DNA of 64,000 bases from an uncultured Clostridia bacterium (GTDB taxonomy: Bacteria; Bacillota; Clostridia; Peptostreptococcales; Anaerovoracaceae): assembly GCA_937900415.1 (NCBI GenBank), contig CALCEY010000018.1, forward strand, positions 1-64,000, given 5' to 3'. Positions 1 to 8,401 of this stretch are shown in pieces. A program made the translations under genes and the position numbers. A model generated the notes under the pieces. The model worked only from the letters and a program-made list of their open reading frames with translations, made no database searches and was not told the origin of the DNA. Position 1 is the stretch's first letter. Every line of letters begins with the position of its first letter.

Positions 1-55
1 AGGCAGAGGTCTGCAAAACCTTTATTCCCCAGTTCAAATCTGGGTGTCGCCTCCA
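1..55 (+). tRNA. tRNA-Cys (GCA), 5' part outside the window
   Basis: The anticodon stem, a 7-base loop with anticodon GCA at 13-15, the variable region, a perfect T arm (CCCAG/CTGGG around TTCAAAT) and the 3' acceptor strand with encoded CCA are all present. The D arm and 5' acceptor strand lie before base 1. The GCA anticodon reads UGC/UGU and so assigns cysteine. Confidence 0.93.
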
Positions 56-75
56 TGAAATATCCCTTTGGATAA

Positions 76-114
76 TGAAAACCTGAGAATGAATTCTCGG
101 GTTTTTCATTTTTT
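76..114 (+). terminator. Rho-independent terminator after tRNA-Cys
   Basis: A CCTGAGAAT / ATTCTCGGG stem is followed by a T-rich tract. It lies 20 bases past the tRNA CCA end. Confidence 0.85.
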
Positions 115-115
115 A

Positions 116-517
116 AAACATTCGGATATGGCCATATATGGTATCACAGTCAGGAACAATTGCGGTTTTGCTTTGGAGTTCACAGCTACAGTTATCTGAG
201 GCTATTTTTCGGAGTTAGCAGTCACAATTTATCCGCTGTTTTGACGGCGTTGCTGATTTTGTTTGAATATGAAATGAAGCATGGCTTGGGGATATGAGAA
301 TGAAGGCGAGCTTTTCAGCAAGAAAAGAAAAAATTATAAAAATTTAGCGCCGGTTATCCGGCAGCATAATTAGGATTTCATCTTCATAGTATTTTTTAAT
401 AAGCATGAAATTTTTCTTGATTTAACGGTAATTAAGATGTAAATTAAAGCATAGAAAAATTTACAGCTATGTCATGTATGCAGCATGTGTGCAAAAAGAC
501 AGTATGGAGGATAAGAT
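116..517. other. Gene-free stretch upstream of the small Cys-rich gene
   Basis: No convincing reading frame or RNA gene was recognised. A short GCCGG/CCGGC hairpin lies near 351-364. A possible sigma-A promoter (TTGATT at 417-422, 17 bases, TAAATT at 440-445) would drive the gene at 518. Confidence 0.4.
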
Positions 518-715
518 ATGAACATGAGATTTAATGAAGATGAAAATGTAGTAAATGAAATTAAGGCGAAGCTTAGAGCTTCCGGAGGATATTGTCCGTC
601 TAAGCCGGAAAAGTTGCCTCAGAATAAATGTATGTGTCAGGAATTTAAGATGCAGATAGAAGATTTGAATTACGAGGGGTATTGCAGCTGTAAGCTTTAC
701 TATAAAGAAAAATAA
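518..715 (+). CDS. Small ferredoxin-thioredoxin reductase catalytic-chain-like protein
   Basis: This 65-residue cytosolic protein has cysteines C26, C38, C40, C56 and C58 in the order YCPS, KCMC, YCSC. The layout resembles the catalytic beta chain of ferredoxin:thioredoxin reductase (CPC...CxC...CHC), as found in short stand-alone clostridial proteins. In that family the cysteines hold a [4Fe-4S] cluster and a redox disulfide. Here the second cysteine of the first motif is serine and the histidine of the last motif is serine, so the usual six-cysteine set is one short. GGAGG lies 7 bases before the ATG. The gene stands alone before the racemase gene. A thiol redox role is inferred from family resemblance only. 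Confidence 0.7.
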   Translation: MNMRFNEDENVVNEIKAKLRASGGYCPSKPEKLPQNKCMCQEFKMQIEDLNYEGYCSCKLYYKEK

Positions 716-730
716 AACAGAGACGTTCAA

Positions 731-759
731 TTGACAAATGCTCTTAAAAAGTGTACATT
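731..759 (+). promoter_or_regulatory. Probable sigma-A promoter of the racemase-like gene
   Basis: TTGACA at 731-736 and TACATT at 754-759 are separated by 17 bases. The start codon at 805 follows after a short leader. Confidence 0.5.
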
Positions 760-804
760 ATGATTGACATTTGGAATCTATATTTTAGATAAGGAGATTT
801 GACC

Positions 805-1530
805 ATGGAAAAGAAACCGAAGATATGTATACTCAGATGGGAAGGCGGAAAAGTTCCGGAAGCACTGCTGAATCTTGAAAATTTACCGGGAAACAGTACG
901 AATCCCGCTTCATATCCTTTTGAATTAAAGATGGTACAGGTGCCAGGCGCCTGCATGGAAACCGTTATGTATAATCCCAGCAAGAAGCTTTTGGAGGATA
1001 TGATTGCTCTTGCTAAGAAACTTGTTGAGGAAGAGGATATTAAGGCATTCACTACCAGCTGTGGATTTAACGCTATTTTCCAGAAAGGACTGGCTGATGC
1101 TCTGGACGTCCCTGTATTCACGTCGTCTCTGCTTCAGGTTCCGTTTATGCAGCAGATCATAGGAACCAAGAATACCGTTGGGATAATAACAGCTAATAAA
1201 TCGCTGCTTACAAAGGAACATTTTGACGCATGCGGATTTACCGATGACATTAACTTTGAAGTGTTCGGACTTGAAGATTGCAAGGAATGGAGCAAGATGT
1301 TCAATGAACCGGAAGCTTCGATAGATATGGATGCAGTAGAGAAAGAAATTGTAGGAACGGCTGTTGCCGCACTGGAAAAGAATCCTTCGATAAAGGGTAT
1401 CGTTCTTGAATGTACCGATCTGCCTCCTTACGCCAGAAAAATCAGTGAGGCTACCGGCCTTCCTGTGTTGGATATAGTGACTCTCATAGGATACATGGGA
1501 ATCTCCCTCGGCGAGATTAAAATGTTTTAA
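805..1530 (+). CDS. Aspartate/glutamate racemase family protein
   Basis: The 241-residue protein belongs by overall pattern to the Asp/Glu/hydantoin racemase superfamily. It has two cysteine-centred halves, one around FTTSCGFNAIF and the other around GIVLECTDLPPYA. In racemases of this fold such cysteines act as the paired acid/base. The substrate cannot be read from sequence. I start at the ATG preceded by AAGGAG with 8 bases of spacing; a TTG six bases earlier lies too close to that site. It has its own promoter-like sequence, and the next gene is unrelated. Its nearness to amidohydrolase and D-aminoacylase genes 4 kb downstream fits D-amino acid metabolism, but that link is inference. Confidence 0.75.
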   Translation: MEKKPKICILRWEGGKVPEALLNLENLPGNSTNPASYPFELKMVQVPGACMETVMYNPSKKLLEDMIALAKKLVEEEDIKAFTTSCGFNAIFQKGLADALDVPVFTSSLLQVPFMQQIIGTKNTVGIITANKSLLTKEHFDACGFTDDINFEVFGLEDCKEWSKMFNEPEASIDMDAVEKEIVGTAVAALEKNPSIKGIVLECTDLPPYARKISEATGLPVLDIVTLIGYMGISLGEIKMF

Positions 1531-1646
1531 TCGAGACGACAGTTTATAAAAATAAAAGATAAATATTGATACGGTATAAAAGGCATTCCGCTCATACAAA
1601 GATGGGCAGGGGTGCCTTTTTATATATACAAAATAAGGAGGGTAAT

Positions 1647-4532
1647 ATGGAAAGAGAAAAAATTAAAGGGGCGCTTGCACTGATGTTGATTTTGATTCTG
1701 TGCATGTCGCAGGCGACTGCTGCGTTCGCAGAACAGCAGGCCATCAATATCAAAGGTAAACCGCTTAAGGGATTTGATAAGACTTGTATAGGTTCTGCTA
1801 CAGGGAATAAATATACAGGAAGCACGGACAAATTGTATGTCAACGGTGAAATTGCTTTCTGCATACAGTCAGGCTACAAAATACAAGGCTTTGCGCCAAG
1901 CGGAGAAGATGAGAAGGAATTGATTTATGACGTTAGCGAGATAGCTGAAGGTGACAGTCTACAGAATAAGATAGCTTATCTTGGATGGCATAACAGCAGA
2001 AAGACGGATAAGGATTATGCTTTTACTCAGATGTATATCTGGAGATCGCTTCCTGATATACCGGCTTCCGGAAATTCTACGGTAAAATTTGTATCAGGGA
2101 GGCTGAATGACGAGTATAAAGAATGGAAAAAAGGGATAGACAAAACGATAGAAAGCTGGGATAAAAAACCTTCTTTTGATTACGGAACATGTAAGAAAGC
2201 CATAGAAATTTCCGCAGGGGAAACAAAAGAAATTGCCGACGGCAATGGAGTGCTGGCGGATTATAAAACTTTTTCCTATACCGACGGAGGAATAACCGTA
2301 TCGCATGAAAAAGGAAATAACGTTCTAATTGTTAAAGCTGCGGAAAATTGTTTAGAAGAAGAGGTTGATATGAACGCCTCTTTATTACGGAAAGCAGGAG
2401 GTTATAAGTTTGATATGACGTCAGCAGCCTCTTACATATACGAGCATGAAAAATCACAGAATATAGCGACCTATGCTCCGGGCTTTATTGAACCCGTAAG
2501 CATGGACTTAAGGTTTAACGTCGATATTGCAGAGGGACGTATTGCCATAGAAAAAACAAAATCACCCGACGCGGCTTCAGATGAAATAATGCCGGAGGAG
2601 GGAGCAGAGTTTCAGGTATATTTAAAATCTGCGGGAAGCTACGCCGCCTCACCATCTGAACGCAGAGATATCATAATTACAGGAAGAGACGGTAAAGCTG
2701 TGACAAAAGATTTGCCTCACGGTACATATATCGTTCATCAGACTGAGGGGGCAGAAGGTCATAAGCTTGTCGGTGATTTTGAGGTAACGATAGGAACAGA
2801 CAGCCATGATAGGGTCTATACATATAAACTAAACAATGATACGCTTCAGTCGAAGCTTAAGATAGTAAAGAAGGATGCAGAAACAGGGAAGACGATTCCG
2901 TTTGCCGGAGTCAGATTTGAGATTGTCAGCCTTACGACGGGGGAACAGATAAAAAGCGATTCAGAGGACGGATGTTTTGAGACTGACGGAAGAGGTGAGG
3001 CAAAGCTGCCCTTTCCGCTGTATTACGGCGAATATCGCCTGAGTGAAAAGAAAGCTCCGGAGGGCTATATATTATTAGCCCGCCCGATAGACTTTACGGT
3101 GGACGGAGGCGAAGAAACGGTTACGATAGAAGTCCGGGACATGCCGCAGAAGGGAATAATTAAAATCCATAAGACAGGAGAAATTCTCATGTCTGTAAAA
3201 GAAAACGAAAACGGCACATATACGCCTGTGTTCGGTTCAGAGAATATGGGGGGAGCGGAATTTGAAGTGAGGGCGGCGGAAGATATAGCTACGCCTGATG
3301 GAACGGTACGCGTAAAGAAAGGAGAAATCGTAGACAAATTAGTGACGGATTCCGAAGGAAGCGCGCAGACGGGACTTCAATATTTAGGAAAATACAGCAT
3401 AGTTGAAATAAAAGCCCCGCATGGACACATACTAGATGAAACGGTATACAGAGTAGAACTCGTCTATGCCGGACAGGAAGTAGAAATAACGGATACGTCA
3501 TTACAGCTTGACAATGAACGTCAGAAAGCTGAAATACGCTTTGCAAAAGCAATCGAAGAGGATGAACTCTTTGGTATGGATTCGGAGGCGGAATATAAAG
3601 AAGTGAGATTCGGCTTGTTTGCCGGAGAGGATATAATTGCGGCTGATGGCTCCCATATTCCAAAGGATGGTCTCATAGAGGCGACAGGTATTCGGCCGGT
3701 TGAAGAAAATGGAGACGGCGGAAAAATTGTTTATGGAGACACTCTGCATGGTGTGGGAAAGCCGTATACCAAGGAAGCACTGAAAACAAATTCCGGCAGT
3801 CCTGAAGCTGACGATGAAGCCATGGAGCCTGATGAAAGTTCTGCGGAATATGCGGGAAATGCGAAATATACGGAATATACAGGTGAATTTACGACAGACA
3901 TACCATTCGCCAAGCTGTACGTTAAGGAAATCGCAGCGGATGGACGGTATATATCAAAGGATGTCGAATATCCGGTAGAGTTTTCATATCAGGGACAGGA
4001 CGTTGCAATAGTAGATATAGACGTAAATGACGGGAAACCGATAAAAAACGAGCTCAAGAGAGGAAAAATCATAGGACGCAAGGCAGACGATAAAAATGAG
4101 CCGCTTGCCGGAGCGGTTTTCGGCTTGTTTCGGCCAGATGCGGAATCTTTTGGCAAGGAGAACGCTCTGATGGCAAGTGAAACAGATGAGAACGGGATAT
4201 TTGAATTTTACGGAGTTCCGAAGGGGAAGTGGGTGATTCGAGAAATAGCAGCGCCAAGAGGATATTTATTATCTAATGAAATTTATGAAGCAGTTATCGA
4301 AGAAGATTGTCAGACTATAGAAATAACGGCGATAAATAAGCCTAAGACAGGATATGCAAGATTTTTTCATGACGTTGATATGATGAAGAAAGTGATTTGC
4401 CTGCCTGTGAAAACAGAGGATGAAGCAAAAATTATGACGTGGATTGTTTTAATTATATTTTCTGTTGCAGTAATGGCCATATCGGCGTCGGGAAAAAGTG
4501 CTTTAACAAGGGAAAGAGGAAATGAGAAGTAA
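1647..4532 (+). CDS. Secreted thioester/SpaA-type surface adhesin with repeated CnaB domains
   Basis: The 961-residue protein has a signal peptide (basic start, hydrophobic core, cleavage likely after AFAE). Next comes a thioester domain with C72 in FCIQSG and Q128 in TQMYIW, the pair that forms an internal Cys-Gln thioester in Gram-positive adhesins. About five SpaA/CnaB-like beta domains follow (roughly 300-400, 405-505, 510-615, 640-810, 820-905), recognisable by repeats such as KAPEGYILL, KAPHGHIL and AAPRGYLLS. The C terminus has a membrane helix and a basic tail (RERGNEK). The sortase signal is poor: LPVKTED rather than LPxTG, and no sortase gene is nearby. I start at the ATG after AAGGAGG; an upstream in-frame ATG has no ribosome site. 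Such proteins are common on conjugative elements, but no transfer genes are present here. Confidence 0.85.
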   Translation: MEREKIKGALALMLILILCMSQATAAFAEQQAINIKGKPLKGFDKTCIGSATGNKYTGSTDKLYVNGEIAFCIQSGYKIQGFAPSGEDEKELIYDVSEIAEGDSLQNKIAYLGWHNSRKTDKDYAFTQMYIWRSLPDIPASGNSTVKFVSGRLNDEYKEWKKGIDKTIESWDKKPSFDYGTCKKAIEISAGETKEIADGNGVLADYKTFSYTDGGITVSHEKGNNVLIVKAAENCLEEEVDMNASLLRKAGGYKFDMTSAASYIYEHEKSQNIATYAPGFIEPVSMDLRFNVDIAEGRIAIEKTKSPDAASDEIMPEEGAEFQVYLKSAGSYAASPSERRDIIITGRDGKAVTKDLPHGTYIVHQTEGAEGHKLVGDFEVTIGTDSHDRVYTYKLNNDTLQSKLKIVKKDAETGKTIPFAGVRFEIVSLTTGEQIKSDSEDGCFETDGRGEAKLPFPLYYGEYRLSEKKAPEGYILLARPIDFTVDGGEETVTIEVRDMPQKGIIKIHKTGEILMSVKENENGTYTPVFGSENMGGAEFEVRAAEDIATPDGTVRVKKGEIVDKLVTDSEGSAQTGLQYLGKYSIVEIKAPHGHILDETVYRVELVYAGQEVEITDTSLQLDNERQKAEIRFAKAIEEDELFGMDSEAEYKEVRFGLFAGEDIIAADGSHIPKDGLIEATGIRPVEENGDGGKIVYGDTLHGVGKPYTKEALKTNSGSPEADDEAMEPDESSAEYAGNAKYTEYTGEFTTDIPFAKLYVKEIAADGRYISKDVEYPVEFSYQGQDVAIVDIDVNDGKPIKNELKRGKIIGRKADDKNEPLAGAVFGLFRPDAESFGKENALMASETDENGIFEFYGVPKGKWVIREIAAPRGYLLSNEIYEAVIEEDCQTIEITAINKPKTGYARFFHDVDMMKKVICLPVKTEDEAKIMTWIVLIIFSVAVMAISASGKSALTRERGNEK

Positions 4533-4588
4533 AGAAAGAGAGAACGGATGGACGAAAAAGCGCTTTTTAAAGCAGGAGGAAAGAAGAA

Positions 4589-5527
4589 ATGAGGAGAAGA
4601 GCAGCGGCTGTTTTGACAGCTGTTTTTTTATTAGCATCGGCGATGCTGCTGATACCGGCGGAAGACATAGCATCAGCAGCGACGCAGCCGCCGGCGCATA
4701 CGCCTGTTGCGCCTGAAAAGGGAAAGGAAGAGGACACAGAGAAAATTGTGAAGATGTATTACGGTTTGAGCGGACGTAATGTGCCTGGAAGCATAAGAGC
4801 GGAAGACGGAAGGCTCTTCGTACTGGAAGACGTGATCTATAAAGCTGATGAAATTACGGCGGTTAAGAGGTACGTGGACTATGACGGAGAAGAGGAAATT
4901 CCGCAGAACATAAAAATCAGCATAAACGGCGGAACAGTAGAAGGAAGACTTATAAACACAGAGCAGGAAATATCAGAAACGTATTGCATGCCGTTTACTG
5001 TGAAGGGGAAATTCTATGGTGATAAGGACAGCATGTATTATCAGTTTGAGAAAAATTTTATTCCGGCAGAAACTGCGCCTCAGTTTGACGGATATTCAGA
5101 GGAGCTGTCTGCATATTTAGATCTTGATCCTGCTGTTTACAGGATAGACGGCGGAAAGTGGACATCAGGATATTTCAAAGAGGGAAAAGATACAGTGAGG
5201 ATGGCAGAATACGATGGAATGAGAAAAATAAAAGCTTATAAAGCGTCATATGAAGGCAGAATGTATTCGGCGCGTGCTGTTTATGTAGAAGCTGAAAATG
5301 GAAATTATGCTCTTGATGAGTGCTCGGATGCAGGGATTACCGAGGCGGCGAAGGAAAAGGAGAAGGACAAGAACGATTTTAAACAATCGGTCGGTACACC
5401 GGCGGAACCGAACGTTTCTCAGCAAGGTGTTTCACATAAAACAGAAGCAGTCTTAGCTGCTGTTTTCATTTTGATATCGCTGGCTTTGCTAATGCTCTGT
5501 ATGTATAAAAAACATTTTCGGAAATAA
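4589..5527 (+). CDS. Secreted, C-terminally membrane-anchored protein of unknown function
   Basis: This 312-residue protein has a signal peptide (RRRAAAVLTAVFLLASAML), an extracellular part of about 240 residues rich in Tyr and acidic residues, a Lys/Glu-rich linker near 255-275 and one C-terminal membrane helix followed by KKHFRK. No known domain was recognised. The gene starts 56 bases after the adhesin gene with a good GGAGG site and was probably cotranscribed with it, so a partner or accessory role on the cell surface is plausible. The single cysteine pair in the ectodomain (YCMPF and DECSD) could form a disulfide. Confidence 0.7.
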   Translation: MRRRAAAVLTAVFLLASAMLLIPAEDIASAATQPPAHTPVAPEKGKEEDTEKIVKMYYGLSGRNVPGSIRAEDGRLFVLEDVIYKADEITAVKRYVDYDGEEEIPQNIKISINGGTVEGRLINTEQEISETYCMPFTVKGKFYGDKDSMYYQFEKNFIPAETAPQFDGYSEELSAYLDLDPAVYRIDGGKWTSGYFKEGKDTVRMAEYDGMRKIKAYKASYEGRMYSARAVYVEAENGNYALDECSDAGITEAAKEKEKDKNDFKQSVGTPAEPNVSQQGVSHKTEAVLAAVFILISLALLMLCMYKKHFRK

Positions 5528-5580
5528 GAAGTCTGGAGATAAAAGGCAGAAATTCATATTTATAAACCCTAAAACGGATA

Positions 5581-5666
5581 TTGACTTTTTATTACCGTGG
5601 GTGGGGTATACTGGGGACGTAATATCAGCAGTCGGCACTGGCCGTCTCAGGACGGATATAATGCCG
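5581..5666 (+). promoter_or_regulatory. Possible promoter and hairpin leader of the M20 hydrolase gene
   Basis: TTGACT (5581-5586) and TATACT (5607-5612) are 20 bases apart, longer than ideal. A nested inverted repeat follows: CGGCA 5633-5637 with TGCCG 5662-5666, and CCGTC 5642-5646 with GACGG 5651-5655. It ends just before the AAAGGAGG ribosome site. Confidence 0.35.
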
Positions 5667-5679
5667 AGAAAGGAGGACT

Positions 5680-6897
5680 ATGGAAAACATAAAGACAATG
5701 GCGAAAAATATCGAAAACGATGTCGTCAAATGGTTTGAAGACCTTCACAGAATTCCGGAGCTTCACGACCAACTTCCAAAGACTACGGCATATGTGAAAA
5801 ATGTGCTTGAAGAGCTTGGCGTACCATATAATACCTATTCAAACTCCGGTATCAGAGCAGTGATAAATTGCGGAGAGGCAGAATCTTTGGCGTCCACCGG
5901 AAACGAGAAAGTCATCGCCTTCAGAGCCGACATGGACGCACTTCCGGTAACGGAAGAGACGGGCTTGCCATATGCTTCGGAGCATCCGGGGTGCATGCAC
6001 GCCTGCGGACATGACGCACACACAGCTATGCTGCTTGGCACGGCAAAAATTTTCATGGAAATAAAGGAACAGCTTGAAGGAAAGATAGTATTGCTGTTTC
6101 AATCGGCCGAAGAAACGTCCGGAGGAGCGAAAATAATGATAGACGAAGGATGCCTGAAAAATCCTGACGTAGATATGATTATCAATTTTCATTCTGGAAG
6201 GCTCTTCCCTGGAATCGGAAACGGTCAGGTAGGCTGGAAAAAGGGATCTGTAATGGCTGCAGTAGATACTTTTAATGTGACGGTTAAAGGAAAAGGAGGA
6301 CATGGGGCATATCCTGATGAGTGCATAGATCCTATTCCCGTCGCATGTCAGATGATACTGGCGCTTCAGAATATCGTGAGTAGAGAAATAAAGCCTACCC
6401 ACGGAGCCGTTATAACAACAGGCGAGCTGCATGCAGGAACCCTTGTGAATATAATTCCAGATACGGCCTCCTTCGGAGGGACTATAAGGACGTTGGATCC
6501 GGAGGATAGAAAAAACGTCTGCCGCAGAATGGAGGAGATTTTCCGGGGAATTGCGTCGGCGACGAGAACAGAGGTGGATGTGAAAATAAGTCATTCATAT
6601 CCCGTATCAGTAAACGACGGCAGAGCGGTCGACTTTTTTATCGAATCAGCTTCAAAAATTGTAGGCAGAGAAAATATGGTTGAAATAACAGACGCTTCTA
6701 CCGGTACTGAAGATATTTCCTATTATCTTCAGGATGTTGCAGGAAGTTTCGGGGCTTTAGGTTCCCTCGCGCCTCATAGTGACGGAATATGTTATCCGCA
6801 TCATAACTCAAAATTCAGGATAGCTGAAGACTGCCTGTATCTCGGAGCTGCCATATACGCTCAGTGCGGCGCAGACTTTTTAAAAAAGGAACAATAA
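5680..6897 (+). CDS. M20 family amidohydrolase (N-acyl amino acid / hippurate hydrolase type)
   Basis: The 405-residue protein is a metal-dependent amidohydrolase of the M20D type. Visible signatures are the HRIPEL start motif, RADMDALPVTEETGLPYAS, the metal-binding CGHDAHTAMLLGTA, the catalytic-glutamate segment FQSAEE, a dimerisation-domain GKGGHGAYPDECIDPI, and the C-terminal HHNSKF metal ligand region. Family members cleave N-acyl or N-carbamoyl amino acids or short peptides in the cytosol. It starts after AAAGGAGG. A permease gene follows 34 bases on, then a D-aminoacylase gene. The three together suggest uptake and deacylation of acylated amino acids. The exact substrate is unknown. Confidence 0.85.
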   Translation: MENIKTMAKNIENDVVKWFEDLHRIPELHDQLPKTTAYVKNVLEELGVPYNTYSNSGIRAVINCGEAESLASTGNEKVIAFRADMDALPVTEETGLPYASEHPGCMHACGHDAHTAMLLGTAKIFMEIKEQLEGKIVLLFQSAEETSGGAKIMIDEGCLKNPDVDMIINFHSGRLFPGIGNGQVGWKKGSVMAAVDTFNVTVKGKGGHGAYPDECIDPIPVACQMILALQNIVSREIKPTHGAVITTGELHAGTLVNIIPDTASFGGTIRTLDPEDRKNVCRRMEEIFRGIASATRTEVDVKISHSYPVSVNDGRAVDFFIESASKIVGRENMVEITDASTGTEDISYYLQDVAGSFGALGSLAPHSDGICYPHHNSKFRIAEDCLYLGAAIYAQCGADFLKKEQ

Positions 6898-6931
6898 AAA
6901 TTCCAATTTACAAAGCAGAAAGGATATTACT

Positions 6932-8329
6932 ATGGAAAAGGATAAAAAGAGAAGATTTAAAGTACCTCATCCATTTGTTTTGATTTGCATTCTTATTATA
7001 ATATGTACTATTCTTACATACATAGTTCCTGCCGGAACATACGACAGATACTATGATGAAGAGGTAGGGGCCGAGCTTGTTGTTCCCGACAGCTTTCATT
7101 ATATAGAGAACACTCCGGTGAATCCGTTTGAGATGGTTCAGGCTATACCTACCGGAATGTCAGAAGTTGGCTGGATTATTTTTCTTGTATTCATTATCGG
7201 AGGATCTTTTGGAATTATCAACAAAACAGGCGCTATTGAAGCAGGACTTGGGGCCTCGATAAACGCGTTTAAGAAAAAGTCCATCCTGCTGATAGGCGGT
7301 TTGATGACGATTTTCTCCCTTGGCGGAGCTACCTTCGCTATGGCCGAATCCACACTAATATTTTTGCCAATGTGCATAATGTTGACAAAGGCCATGGGAT
7401 ATGACGCTGTAGTCGGCATGGCCGTTATCAATATCGGAGCGGTAATAGGCTTTGCTGGCGGATGGATGAACATGTATACGGTAGGAGTTGCTCAGGGAAT
7501 AGCTGGACTGGAGTTGTTTTCCGGAATGGGCTATAGGATTCTCTGTCATGCTGTGCTGCTGATAATTGCAATAGTATATGTGGCAATGTATGCGAGAAAG
7601 ATAAAAAAAGATCCTACGCGAAGCCTTATGACAGGTGTTCCTGAAATTGAAGAGACAAAATTCGATATGGATAATATCCCGGAATTTACAAAGGGAAGAA
7701 AGATTATATTGCTGTGGTGTCTTATTTGCTTTATAATTCTGATTTACGGAATCACTGCCGGCTGGAGTACCAGCACTGAAGTGTCGGCTCTTTTCCTTGT
7801 GATGGGTGTGGTTTCCGGTTTTATTTACAAGATGAAATCCTCTGAGATAGCCGATGCGTTCGTGGACGGAGCGAAGAGCATAGCCTTTGGCGCGCTGCTT
7901 ATCGGATTGTGCAGAGCGATGGTTGTAATACTTACCAACGGTCAGATAATAGATACCATGCTTCATGGAATGGCTTCATTGCTTGACGGACTGCCATCCA
8001 TTCTGGCAGCCGGAATCATGGTGCCTATCCAGCTGCTTGTCAACTTCCTGGTGAATTCCGGATCCGGACAGGCTGCGGCTACTATGCCTATTATGGCTCC
8101 TTTATCAGATATTCTGGGAGTTTCAAGGCAGACGGCTGTATTGGCTTTCCAATTCGGTGATGGCTTATCCAACAGTCTGTGGCCTACTTCGGGCATATTG
8201 ATGGCGTCCCTGGGAATTGCGGGAATACCTTACGAGAAATGGCTTAAATTTGTAGGAAAGCTGATGCTTTGTCTATATGTTGCATGTACTATTCTCGTTA
8301 TGATAGCTTATGCCATAAATTACCAATAG
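6932..8329 (+). CDS. YfcC/ArcD-like amino acid permease, multi-pass membrane protein
   Basis: This 465-residue integral membrane protein has about 11-12 hydrophobic segments. It starts with the KVPHPFVLICILIIICTILTYIVPAG pattern typical of the YfcC family and carries family motifs LVNSGSGQAAATMPIMAPLSD and FQFGDGLSNSLWPTSG. YfcC-like proteins belong with the DcuC/ArsB-type carriers and are usually linked to amino acid or peptide-related solutes. It sits between two genes for hydrolysis of N-acylated amino acids, so import of their substrate or product is a reasonable inference. Confidence 0.8.
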   Translation: MEKDKKRRFKVPHPFVLICILIIICTILTYIVPAGTYDRYYDEEVGAELVVPDSFHYIENTPVNPFEMVQAIPTGMSEVGWIIFLVFIIGGSFGIINKTGAIEAGLGASINAFKKKSILLIGGLMTIFSLGGATFAMAESTLIFLPMCIMLTKAMGYDAVVGMAVINIGAVIGFAGGWMNMYTVGVAQGIAGLELFSGMGYRILCHAVLLIIAIVYVAMYARKIKKDPTRSLMTGVPEIEETKFDMDNIPEFTKGRKIILLWCLICFIILIYGITAGWSTSTEVSALFLVMGVVSGFIYKMKSSEIADAFVDGAKSIAFGALLIGLCRAMVVILTNGQIIDTMLHGMASLLDGLPSILAAGIMVPIQLLVNFLVNSGSGQAAATMPIMAPLSDILGVSRQTAVLAFQFGDGLSNSLWPTSGILMASLGIAGIPYEKWLKFVGKLMLCLYVACTILVMIAYAINYQ

Positions 8330-8343
8330 TATATATTCCTGCC

Positions 8344-8383
8344 GCAAACGGGAGCTTATGATGCGTCATAAGTTCCTGTTTGC
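8344..8383 (+). other. Long intercistronic hairpin between the permease and deacylase genes
   Basis: Arms of about 18 bases (GCAAAC...CTTATGA and TCATAAG...GTTTGC) enclose a 4-base loop, with a few mismatches. No proper T tract follows, so it may be a processing or attenuation hairpin and not a full terminator. Confidence 0.55.
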
Positions 8384-8401
8384 TTTCGGAAGGAGAAGTT
8401 T

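Noticed and set aside
1566..4532. The adhesin gene as a sign of an integrative conjugative element.
   Set aside because: No integrase, relaxase, type IV secretion gene, attachment repeat or change in base composition was seen around it.
5633..5666. Sigma-54 promoter before the M20 hydrolase gene because of a CGGCACTGG match.
   Set aside because: The TTGC element at the required distance is absent.
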